From Chloranthus sessilifolius (taxonomy: Eukaryota > Streptophyta > Magnoliopsida > Chloranthales > Chloranthaceae), in NCBI GenBank assembly GCA_021018995.1, contig CM037596.1, positions 90,527,184 through 90,591,183 on the forward strand: a stretch of DNA of 64,000 nucleotides, in the 5' to 3' direction. A program made the translations under genes and the position numbers. Each line of letters starts with the position of its first letter. Position 1 is the stretch's first letter. Positions 55,274-64,000 of this stretch are shown here, in pieces. A model generated the notes under the pieces. That model was not told the origin of the DNA. It was given only the letters and a program-made list of their open reading frames with translations, and made no database searches.

Positions 55274-56728
55274 CTATATCCGACTGACAAGATGTGATAA
55301 CTGTGCTGAAGACCTTCTACAAAGAGCATTAGCAACGACATTCTCCTTTCTCGGATGGTACTGAATCGAGCAATCATAATCCTTCAAAAACTCCATCCAA
55401 CTTCGTTGCCTCATATTCAAGTCCTTCTGAGTGAATAGGTATTTGAGACTCATGTGATTGGTGAATATATCGAATATCTCACCATAGATGTAATGTCTCC
55501 AGATCTTCAAGGCAAAGATAACTGCTGCAAACTCGAGATCATGTGTCGGATAATTTCTCTCATGGTCCTTCAATTGCCTAGAACCAAATGCAACGATCCG
55601 CTCGTGTTGATTAAGCACACAACCTAATCCTCCATAGGAAGCATCACTGTACACTGTGAACCCTCCACTGCCTAAAGGTATAGCAAGTACCGGTGCTATA
55701 GTCAATATCCGCTTCAGCTCCTAAAAGCTCTGCTCACATTGCTCTGTCCAATCGAACTTCGCATTCTTCTTAGTAAGCTGTGTAAGTGGACCAGATATTT
55801 TCGAGAAACCCTCGACAAATCTCTGATAGTACCCTGCCAGACCAAGGAAACTACAGACTTCTGTAACTGTCGTCGACTGTTCCCAATTCACCACTGAGTC
55901 AATCTTTGTAGGATCAACAGATATACCTGACTCAGAGACGACGTGGCCTAAGAAACTGACCTGATCAAGCCAAAACTCACACTTACTGAGTTTGGCATAT
56001 AGCTGATGGTCCCTGAGTGTTTGAAGAGCTACTCGCAGATGTTGCACATGCTCTTCTCTAGTTTTCGAATAGATGAGAATTTAATCTACGAAAACTACCA
56101 CAGACTTGTCCAGATGTGGCTTGAACACGCGGTTCATCTGATCCATGAACGATGCAGGCCCATTCGTCAACCCAAATGGCATCACTAAGAACTCATAGTG
56201 GCCATATCACATACGAAACGCGGTCTTGGATATATCTTCTGCCTTGATCTTGAGCTGGTGATAGCCTGACCTTAGATCAATTTTCGAGAAGAACTTTGCA
56301 CCTTGCAATTGATCAAACAAGTCATCTATCCACGAAAGCAAATAACAATTATTAATCGTCATCTTGTTGAGCTGGCGATAATCGATGCATAGACGCATTG
56401 ATCCGTCTTTCTTCTTCACAAAAAGTACCGGTGCTCCCTAAGGAGAAACACTCGGTCAAATGAAGCCTTTATCTAACAGCTCCTGTAGTTGTTCTTTGAG
56501 CTCTTTCAACTCTGTGGGTGCCATCCGATAAGGAGCCTTGGACAATGGTTCCATACCCAGAGCTAGGTCGATTACGAACTCAATCTCTCGCTTCAGTGGC
56601 AATCCAGGCAAATCATCAGAGAAAACATTGGGAGACTCACTAACAACCGTGACAAGCGCAATGTCCCTATCTTTCTCCTTATGATCTTGTATGTAAGTAA
56701 GATATCCACAACAACCATTTCGTATCAT
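55274..56728 (-). pseudogene. Reverse transcriptase and RNase H of Element 2
   Basis: [51 protein letters not shown]. The active site reads VVFVD-stop-ILIYSKT, so the second catalytic Asp codon is a stop (about 56082). Thumb: [20 protein letters not shown]. RNase [17 protein letters not shown] (D), [18 protein letters not shown] (E), [10 protein letters not shown] and [10 protein letters not shown], where FTDHKSL and NVVADAL are usual (both D to N). Confidence 0.88.
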
Positions 56729-56779
56729 ACGCTCAGCTCGGATGGCTGAGATGATTGGTGCGACATTTGATTGAACTCC

Positions 56780-57150
56780 TCAAAATCGAAAGGATTTTAT
56801 CTTTGGAGGTTGGAAGGTCACGATCTTCCATAGACAGTCCACACTCGCGTGGTATGCAGACAACCAATCCATCCCGAGAATCACATCGAACCCTTCCATT
56901 TTTAGCATAATCATGTTGTTTATTGTCACGTGGTCATCAACTATCATGATCACTGACTGGCACACTGTATCCGTGCTCACCGAGCTTCCCGTAGGAAATT
57001 TCACATCCAAGATCAAAGCAAGTGGTTTGGGAATGATGCCCAACTTCTTAGAGAAAAGAGGAGTAATGAACGAGTGACTAGACCCAGGGTCTATCAATAC
57101 TCGTGCTTCAATTTTACTCGAGTCACCTTCACGACTCATATCAAGGGTAC
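56780..57150 (-). pseudogene. Protease of Element 2
   Basis: Active site RVLIDPGSSHSFITPLFSKK and partner motif FDVILGMDWLSAYHASVDC, both intact. Begins after the intron-like gap with GTLDMSREGDSSKIEA. About 120 residues, the usual size for this lineage. It ends KSFRF-stop. Confidence 0.88.
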
Positions 57151-57276
57151 CTTTTATCAAGAATTTTATCATTAATTATATGCAATGGTTTTAGTTTTTC
57201 AAAATTATTGGTAAGAACTCATAGTTGAATCAATATAAATTAATACAAGAATTGATAATTTGAACTTTAATGATAC
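57151..57276 (-). other. Intron-like insertion between gag and protease, Element 2 (126 bp)
   Basis: Donor GATCCAAG/GTATCATTAAAG, acceptor TTCTTGATAAAAG/GTACCC, interior AT-rich with an in-frame stop. Joining gives NDVIQ-GTL, the contiguous form usual in chromoviruses. Confidence 0.75.
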
Positions 57277-58576
57277 CTTGGATCACGTCATTCGACGTTT
57301 GGGCATTCTGCGCAGCCACCGCATAGGCTCGACCCTAAACAGTAGGTCACAACTATTTCTGCGTAGAGACTAACGTAGTCTTTCCCTTGTCCGCCTCAGG
57401 ACAATCCCTGATCATATGACCAATAATTCCTCACCTGAAGCATCCTCCAGTGTTCCTTCGACAATCCTCCATCTTATGTGGTTTCCCACATCATGTACAT
57501 GCTGGAGTAGAAACAGGAGTAACAGCTGGTCCCCGCGATGAACCCTGAGCCACAGAAGATCCACTCACAGTAGTGCTCCCAGCTCTGAAAGGTCACACTG
57601 GTGAAGAACTCTGCGGTCGCTAATAGGAAGAAGATATAGGTCCCGATGTAACAGCCGGCTTGGAATACGATGACTGTGTAGGATACTGAGGAGGTCTCGA
57701 GAACCTCGGCATTTTGTTCGCCTACTCAGACGCACTCAACTGTCCCTGGCCAAACCGGTTTCTATTTCCCTGTTCTCGCCTCAGATACTGTTTCTGGATC
57801 TCTTCCTCTCCGATGAGAGCCTTTGACATGACACCCGCATAAGTCTCCATTTCCCACATCGACACCCTCTCTTGAATGTTTGGCCTCAAGCCCCTCTAAA
57901 ATTTTTGAGCCCTCATCAACTCAGTGGCTAGATGTAAGGGTGCAAATCGTGCAAGCCTATCAAATTCTGCGCCATACTCGCGCACTGACATCTCATTCTG
58001 TTCCAACTTTATGAACTGGACTTCCCACTGATTTCGCACGATCTTTAGAAAATACTGATCGTTAAATGTGTCCACGAACTCTGGCCAAGTCCACGGAGTG
58101 TTTGGGTAGTCTTGCTCTCGAGTCCTGGATACAGATTTCCACCAAGGACTAGCCTCGCCCAATAGCTTGAAGGTAGCCCAGCGCACCTTCTCAACATTGG
58201 TGCACTACAACACCTCAAAGATTTTCTCCATTTTGTCGATCCATCCCTCGACCTCTATGAGATCTGTCTGCCCCGAGAAAGTAGGAGGTCTCATCCTCTT
58301 GAACTCTGTAAAACCCCCTGGCTGATTTCTGGCTACCAGCAACTCCATCTGTCGATCCATTGCTGCAGTCTGTTAAGCCATATTGCTGGACAAGGCCGCC
58401 AACACCTGGTCAACATTTCCTCCCTCAGGTCTAGCAGTTCCTAAAGGATCTACATTAGGACCCGACATGAATCTCTCCCTGTCGTGTGAGGTACCTATGC
58501 CCTCATCGATCTCTTTGACCCATGCCATGCGAGGTCCTTCTCTACCTCGGCCCCTGCCTCTGAATCGTGGAGCCAT
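57277..58576 (-). pseudogene. Gag of Element 2
   Basis: ATG at 58576 (MAPRFRGRGRGREGPRMAWV). Gag core: WATFKLLGEASPWWKSV, TWPEFVDTFNDQYF, EMSVREYGAEFDRLARFAPL. Zinc knuckles at about 57505-57410 are damaged: CT-stop-CGKPHKMEDC and CFR-stop-GIIGHMIRDC. Nearly the whole gag can be followed in one frame with about seven nonsense mutations, many of the CGA-to-TGA kind. Confidence 0.88.
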
Positions 58577-58666
58577 GCTGATCTGTCCTTGTTGAAGAAC
58601 AATAACAATGGATTAGTATTGATTGTAAAGACAATCATGCGCCTAAGACTCTGAACCTAGAGCCAA

Positions 58667-58678
58667 GCTCTGATACCA
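58667..58678 (-). promoter_or_regulatory. PBS of Element 2 (tRNA-iMet)
   Basis: TGGTATCAGAGC, perfect complement of the tRNA-iMet 3' end, two bases from the LTR end. Confidence 0.95.
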
Positions 58679-58680
58679 AC

Positions 58681-60872
58681 TGTGACGACCCAACTTTTCG
58701 AATCCCTAAGGTATAGGAAAGGCCGGTTCATCAACTTATTGATTTCTCAATAAGCCGTAATCAAACAGAAGCCGGTAGCATAACAGGACAAAACATAAGC
58801 AAAACCAAAATAATCATAGACAAAAGATCATATAAAAATATATCACCAAAAGGAACCAGGAAGAACCACCGGTGATGGCCAATCCAAACACCTAAAATAG
58901 TGGTTCCTAATGATGGTTCCTCAAGTGATATCTAAAAAGACAAAACAATGGCCTAGGGCCCAATATTCAAATAATTATAAACCAAAAGTACCAAATGAAC
59001 GAATCCAGATCAAGGAAACAATTCCTCTGCTGGGGTCTCCAATTCCTCCTCAGGAATATAGTCGGAGTTTTCTAGATCCAGATCTTCAGATTCCAAGTCA
59101 GTCTCAGCACCTGTGACGTATAGTCGGGGTGAGCTAACATCGACGCTCAATATAGGAAGCATATCCATTTACATTTTATCATAAGTAAAGGTTTTTCAAA
59201 GACAAAATCGGATCAGATATGGTTTTCAAAAGTTGTATTGATGTCTAAATTCCAATTCTAAAATAGTAAGCCAAAAGTGATTCAATAGGTCTAATGTTCT
59301 GATATTTTCAAATTCGAAATTAAACATGCTTCCTATCTTAAAATTTTTAACTTAATTTTATCTCCCAAATTACATATAGCCAGAGAGCGAGAGTATTACC
59401 GATGGGAAACCCTACTGACCATCGTCGTTCATGAACCCTTTTTCGAAAGTGCAACAACCCCTACGTAATGAGGGCAACTTGCGCCAAACTAAAAATTATC
59501 GTCAACACAGTTGGTAGGATCTAGGGTTTCGTTCGTATGTGCTTCAAATCAAATGCAATGCTAAACATATCATATGTTATGTAATTAATACATTTTTTGG
59601 ATTTTTGGAGTTCTGAATTCAAAGTTCACATTCAAATATGAGGTTCGAAAGTTCAAATTTCTGAGTTCTTATATCAATGTTTTGGAGTCCTTAATCATGC
59701 CAGGTTTATCAAAATTCAGAATTCAATGCTTGCAAGAAATAACCCAAAACTTATAATATAATGCAAATTAGGTTTAGGGTTCCCCTACCTCGACTCAGTT
59801 CGATCCAAACACATGCAAAGCAGTCCTCACCATGGACTCCTATCACAAAACCTACAATAATTAACACCCAAGGTGTTAATTATGTTAAAAAAAAATCAAC
59901 CAAAAGACTCCCTAAACAATTTCCAAAAGTTTCCAAAAATTAAAAAAAATAGGGCAAAATTCGACCCTCGAATTTATATTCGATGGTCTAAAATAAATTC
60001 GACCCTCGAATTCCTAAAGTTTCATCTGGCTATAAAAATCCAAATTCGACCCTCGAATTTAAATTCGATGGTCAAATTTCAAATTCGACCCTCAAATTGA
60101 AATTTGACCCTCGAATTTCTCCAGGTCTGTGGTTTTCGAATTTTGTTCTTCTTTCATGCTTTCTTCCATCCAAACATCAAAGCTGTTTGTCTAATCTATA
60201 AAAACCCAATATCCAAATTATACTAAACATATATTTAACCAAATCAAAGGAGTGTAAAGGCCTACCTCTTGAAGTTAGATCCCTTGGCTCCCGTTGCACC
60301 AATTTCAAGCACCGGAACAAACCACAAGATTCAATTGGCTTGGACTTCCAAGTCAGTCCATCACAAAGTTGCTTCAAGAGCAATCGACCAAAACTCACAC
60401 AGAACTATCCACTCTCCCCTATCTCTCTATCAATACATTTAACGGATCAGAAATACAATACAAGGAATGGTTGAGATGGGGAGAGTAATTCTAACTCTCA
60501 AAGGATCTAAAGACCAAAACAAGGAGGCAAGGGTTGCAAAGGGTTCAAATTCATATGTGACGGAGGAAGATACAACTTCTCCTCCACTCTTCCCTCTTAT
60601 AATAATAATTTGCAACCTAATAATATCTAGATTTTTGTGATTATAATTATATCTACTTAACTTGAAACTATTTCCGGTGTTAAGCGCATATACTAGACTT
60701 AGCGTGTAAGTTACCAAAAACAGAACTTCCACAAGTCCGAAATAGAAAATCTTTTGACCACATCTCTCATCATACCCTAAGCTACCCAAATAACTCAAAC
60801 TCGTCCAGTAAATTCTTTGGGCACGCTTATCGAAGTAACTGAAATCAGGTCTAAAATATCAGGGATATTATA
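58681..60872 (-). repeat. 5' LTR of Element 2
   Basis: Aligned end to end with 48716-50863. Ends ...GATATTATA at the right where the partner has GATATTACA. Contains acidic frame copy D and TTCGA palindromes (about 59955-60120) with one unit more than the partner. Confidence 0.92.
59010..59153 (-). CDS. LTR-embedded acidic reading frame, copy D
   Basis: 47 codons open: ILSVDVSSPRLYVTGAETDL at the start, end TPAEELFP-stop. One C-terminal F is L here. No ATG. Confidence 0.43.
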   Translation of the reverse strand: MLSVDVSSPRLYVTGAETDLESEDLDLENSDYIPEEELETPAEELFP

Positions 60873-61642
60873 GCCGCGGCAACCCTATGGCTTGCCGAGG
60901 CAAGCAGAAGTTTGGTTGTTGTGTTTTGGGCTGCTGCTGAGATGGCTTTTGGGTCTGTACATAAGTATGTGCATTGACACTATAACGTTATGAAACATGT
61001 ATTTCGGGTCGCAGGTGACCCATTATCCCATTTGGTGGATACTAAAATCGCATCTATAATGTATGAAGGTGCAACTTCGTGCACATGAGCAGTTTTGAGA
61101 AGGGTATCCGATAATGAAGTTCTCGGATACATGAGCGCACATACAATAAGATTCACGTAAGCATAGGTGATAAGGTAGGGAATTTACTTTGTTCCCATCT
61201 ATTTAGTTTCCTTATTCTCATCAAGATTGCAAATTAGTACTCACTAGATAGAACTGATTAGTAGAAAATTATATTGATGCCTATTCATTTTATTGATAAG
61301 AAATGCATGTGAACTTGTCTGTTTTATACACGAACCTAGAGCAGTTTGATGACATTTATATATGAATTCATATTAATATTAGAGTTGTCGGATATATATA
61401 TAATAAGTATCAAGGCAGTTTTGAAATCACATGAAAGTGATATCAAGTTTTATATACATCTAAAAATTATGACAGTTTTACATGCAGAAGCAGTTTATTA
61501 TACTAAAAAGATTTAGTGTACTCTATGCAAATGCATTTCAGTTTGAGCATGCAAGTTCTTTAATATCCGTGCATAAGTCATATTGCATTCTTCAAATCCT
61601 GCTATCTGTGATATCCTTTATACGTTGTTGCTTCGTCTTGAG

Positions 61643-61839
61643 TCAAGTGATCCCGCTAACTCGGGAGCTTGATTTTCTTGGTCCAAGTGATCCCGCTAGC
61701 TCGGGAGCTTGACAAGTGATCCCGCTAACTCGGGAGCTTGACAAGTGATCCCGCTAACTTGAGAGCTTGATTTCCTTGGTCCAAGTGATTCCACTAACTC
61801 GGGAGCTTGACAAGTGATCCCGCTAACTCTGGAGCTTGA
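61643..61839. repeat. 29/40-bp tandem hairpin array, six units
   Basis: Units CAAGTGATCCCGCTAACTCG followed by GGAGCTTGA, spaced by 0 or 11 bases. Each unit is itself inverted (CAAG..TCCCG / CGGGA.CTTG). Confidence 0.92.
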
Positions 61840-61976
61840 TTCTTTTGTTTTTGCATGTATAGCTTATTTCAGCTTGATTTCCTCATACCTGTTACACCAT
61901 GAGTTAATTCTTTATATTTTATGACTCTAGAAGTGAATGTGGAAATGTAAAATATATATTAGCAATGTAAAGTTCT

Positions 61977-62147
61977 CTGCTAAGCTTTTATGATAGCTCA
62001 TTCTATGACTTCAATGTCTTAGCTGCAGATCCTGATCCAGAGCACGCAGCTGACCCCACTTATCAGCTAGACGAGGAAGAAGAGGAAGACGATGAAGAAG
62101 ATGAAGAGGAAGAATTTGCTGAAGAATTCTTTCCAAAATTGGTTTGA
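61977..62147 (+). CDS. LTR-embedded acidic reading frame of Element 5
   Basis: 56 codons plus stop: LLSFYDSSFYDFNVLAADPD, then a run of Asp/Glu (LDEEEEEDDEEDEEEE), ending FAEEFFPKLV-stop. The N-terminal LLSF..SS and C-terminal AEEFFP match the frames in the chromovirus LTRs although the LTR nucleotide sequences are otherwise unrelated by eye. No ATG at the start. Function unknown. Confidence 0.5.
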   Translation: MLSFYDSSFYDFNVLAADPDPEHAADPTYQLDEEEEEDDEEDEEEEFAEEFFPKLV

Positions 62148-62634
62148 ATGAGAGAGAGAGAGAGAGAAATGCTTTTGTATAAACCACGTATGATCCTGTG
62201 TTTAGAGATATTCTATATGTACTCTATGTATAGGTTTTATTTCCATTGTTTAGGTGATGGATGGCTGTGATCGATGGAAAGCTATACATAGTATCTGTTA
62301 TCCTTGTATATAGAGTTTTATAGTTTCCTGCTTAGATGAGTAAATATCAATTATTTTGTCATATTATTGCATGTCAGAGTGAGTACATAACTTCTAAATA
62401 GTCTCGACGAGCCTTCCCCAGCGTCAGCAGGTAAATAAACCTCTCTTTAAGCAGCAAAAGAAGAGTTTGATCCTGACTCAAAAGGAAGGCTAGCTATATG
62501 CTTAATACATGTAAGCCGAACCCCTTGCAATACTTTGTACAAATTAAGGCACCCTTGTATGATAGGATCATGTTAGGTGATCCGACGATGCGACTTTTCC
62601 AAGATACACAGGAGGGAAATGTCGAGTTGTCACA
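62148..62634 (+). other. U5-side part of Element 5 LTR
   Basis: No gene; includes a GAGAGA run at 62152-62166. Confidence 0.5.
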
Positions 62635-62636
62635 GG

Positions 62637-62648
62637 TGGTATCAAAGC
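62637..62648 (+). promoter_or_regulatory. PBS of Element 5 (tRNA-iMet)
   Basis: TGGTATCAAAGC, one mismatch to TGGTATCAGAGC, two bases after the LTR end GTCACA. Confidence 0.88.
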
Positions 62649-62779
62649 TCCGGCGTTAAGTCATTTGGTGACTTACGTCTGGCATCCACAGATGGCAAAG
62701 TATCTGCTGTTTGTTCAATGTTAGGATTGAGATTGAGTTTTATCTGATCAAGTTGTTACCTGATCATAAATAGGTTGAG

Positions 62780-64000
62780 ATGCCTCCACGACGTCGAAGA
62801 GGTAGGGGTAGACCACCGTTGCCCCATCACACTGGGCCAAATGTGATTCCAGTAGCAGGCAATGAGCATGACACTGCCTCGGGAAGCGGAGAGAATGTGC
62901 ATATGGCAGAAAGATGAGCAACTATGGAGAATGTTGTTGAGCATACTCCGCCAGTGCATACTCTGCCAGTTGTAGATGCTCCTCAGATGGGAAATGCTCC
63001 TGGAGTTGAGCAAAATGCGGGATAAAATCCGTAGTTACTGGAGACCATGGTCAACACCATGGCCATGCTCGCTGTTAGACGCCTTGAGGATTTTATAGAA
63101 TTTGTACGACTTTGACCGCCGAGTTTTTATGGTTAGCATGACCCTATGGAGGCCGAGAAGTGGTTAACGCATATCGAAAAGGTACTGGAAAGAGTTACCT
63201 GCACCGAGGTTGAGAAAGTGAGTGTGCGGCATATAAATTGGAAGGAGAGGCAGAGCCATGGTGGCAGTCTGTAGAATGGACGAGAATGCCTAGAGTACCC
63301 TGGACTTGGGCAAAGTTCACTAAGTATTCAATGAAAAATATTTTCCAACTCCTGAGAGATACAAAATGGAGGTACAATTTGTGACCTTAGTACAGGGTCA
63401 GATGAAAGTTAGAGAGTATGAAGCAGAGTTTACTCTTCTTTCTCGATTTGCACCCTTACTTGTAGCCACCGAGCCTATGAAGATGCAAAAGTTTGAGCGG
63501 GGTTTGAAACCCCTGTTCAAGGAATGAATTTCGTTGTTTCAAGCAACGACCTATGCCAATGTGATGAAATTGGCCCTGATAGCAGAAACAGATGTAGATA
63601 CAATGTTCAAAAGGAGAGAAGAAAAATAGAAAGCTAGAAAAACTCCCTCTCAGTCCTATAGTTCTGATCAAATCAGTAAGCAACCATGATTCCAAGAACA
63701 GGTAGCGTTTCAACTGACTGTAGGAGCCTATACATGACCTTACAATCCAACGACATTTCCATTACCACCAAGGATTCCACGTGTTTAGAACAAGTCTATT
63801 CCAACGATAGCTAGAAGTACATCTGGCTTTTCACGAGCACGATTGACAGTTTCGCACACGGGATCCTATACAGCTTCATCGGTAGCTTCAGCCGAGATAT
63901 GTGGAAAGTGTGGGAAGGCACATAAGACAGATGAATGTCGTAAAGCATCTGGGGCATGCTTTCGTTGTGGAAAAATGGGACACCGAATCAAAGATTGCCC
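62780..64000 (+). pseudogene. Gag of Element 5, runs off the window
   Basis: ATG at 62780 (MPPRRRRGRGRPPLPHHTGP). Core: FYG-stop-HDPMEAEKWLTHIEK and ERVTCTEVEKVSV, then YEAEFTLLSRFAPL. Zinc knuckles CGKCGKAHKTDEC and CFRCGKMGHRIKDC at 63900-63998, in a different frame from the start, so at least one frameshift exists besides several stops. Typical chromovirus-like gag; pol lies beyond the window. Confidence 0.85.

Larger units (their letters stand above)
48716..60872 (-). mobile_element. Element 2: structurally complete Tekay-like chromovirus
   Basis: 12.16 kb, minus strand. LTRs 48716-50863 and 58681-60872 (2148 and 2192 bp), PPT at left, perfect tRNA-iMet PBS at right. TSD GCCAC / GCCGC (one mismatch). 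Contains gag, protease, RT, RNase H, integrase with chromodomain, and the extra ORF between pol and 3' LTR. Same family as Element 1 with the same two intron-like gaps. Pol and gag carry many stops, including one in the RT active site, so it cannot move by itself. Confidence 0.92.
60873..62634 (+). repeat. 5' LTR of Element 5 (right part)
   Basis: Ends TCGAGTTGTCACA two bases before an iMet PBS. The 5' boundary is unresolved: no TG start is evident at 60873, and the palindrome split by Element 2 shows that this unit continues left of 48716. Contains a 29-bp hairpin array (61643-61839) and an acidic frame (61977-62147). Confidence 0.65.

Noticed and set aside
61643..61839. Regular 29-bp repeats resembling a CRISPR array
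   Set aside because: Direct tandem units without unique spacers, located in a plant LTR, no cas genes.
1..64000. tRNA, rRNA or host protein-coding genes
   Set aside because: I looked for tRNA boxes, rRNA motifs and exon-like host coding; only PBS fragments of tRNA complement and transposon domains were found.

Overview
This window looks like a pericentromeric or otherwise repeat-rich stretch of a flowering-plant nuclear genome (probably a eudicot; the species cannot be named from the sequence). I recognise no ordinary host gene, tRNA, rRNA or CRISPR array. Nearly everything is LTR retrotransposon at various stages of decay, with a LINE fragment, a Ty1/copia fragment, three copies of a CACTA-type MITE and several microsatellites.

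Layout. (1) 1-1929: the 3' end of a plus-strand Tat-like Ty3/gypsy element (called Tat-B here) with its polypurine tract and 3' LTR. (2) 1930-6596: older DNA with MITE copies, a minus-strand LINE ORF2 remnant and AT microsatellites. (3) 6597-8185: a decayed chromovirus-type LTR that was the target of the next element. (4) 8186-37799: a minus-strand Tekay-like chromovirus (Element 1), split by a complete 18.5-kb minus-strand Tat/Ogre-like element (Element 3, 12682-31135). (5) 37800-43579: the 3' part of another Tat-B element, itself hit by a Tat-A solo LTR (37861-39410, perfect TSD GTCTC). (6) 43580-48670: a Ty1/copia deletion derivative hit by a Tat-B solo LTR (44959-47419, perfect TSD CTATT). 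(7) 48716-60872: a structurally complete minus-strand sister of Element 1 (Element 2), inserted at the centre of a palindrome. (8) 60873-64000: the 5' LTR, PBS and gag of a plus-strand Ty3/gypsy element (Element 5) that runs off the window. Part of its LTR probably also lies left of Element 2.

How the parts work together. Elements 1 and 2 have the order 5' LTR, tRNA-iMet PBS, gag with two zinc knuckles, protease, RT, RNase H, integrase, chromodomain, an extra sense ORF resembling the 'putative plant transposon protein' family, PPT, 3' LTR. Element 3 has the order 5' LTR, tRNA-Arg-type PBS, palindrome-rich leader, long Pro/Gln/His-rich gag, protease with G-patch, RT, RNase H, integrase, then a large tandem-repeat-rich 3' region carrying an antisense ORF. 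All coding regions are damaged by nonsense and frameshift mutations, and several lack catalytic residues.

Most unusual observations. The chromovirus pair shows two intron-like insertions at identical codons in both copies (gag/protease and integrase/chromodomain). Their long LTRs carry a short acidic reading frame beginning LLSF..SS and ending AEEFFP. This frame is open in all four LTR copies and has a clear counterpart in the unrelated LTR of Element 5. Finally, every LTR family here carries arrays of short palindromes whose arms differ between families although their position is similar.
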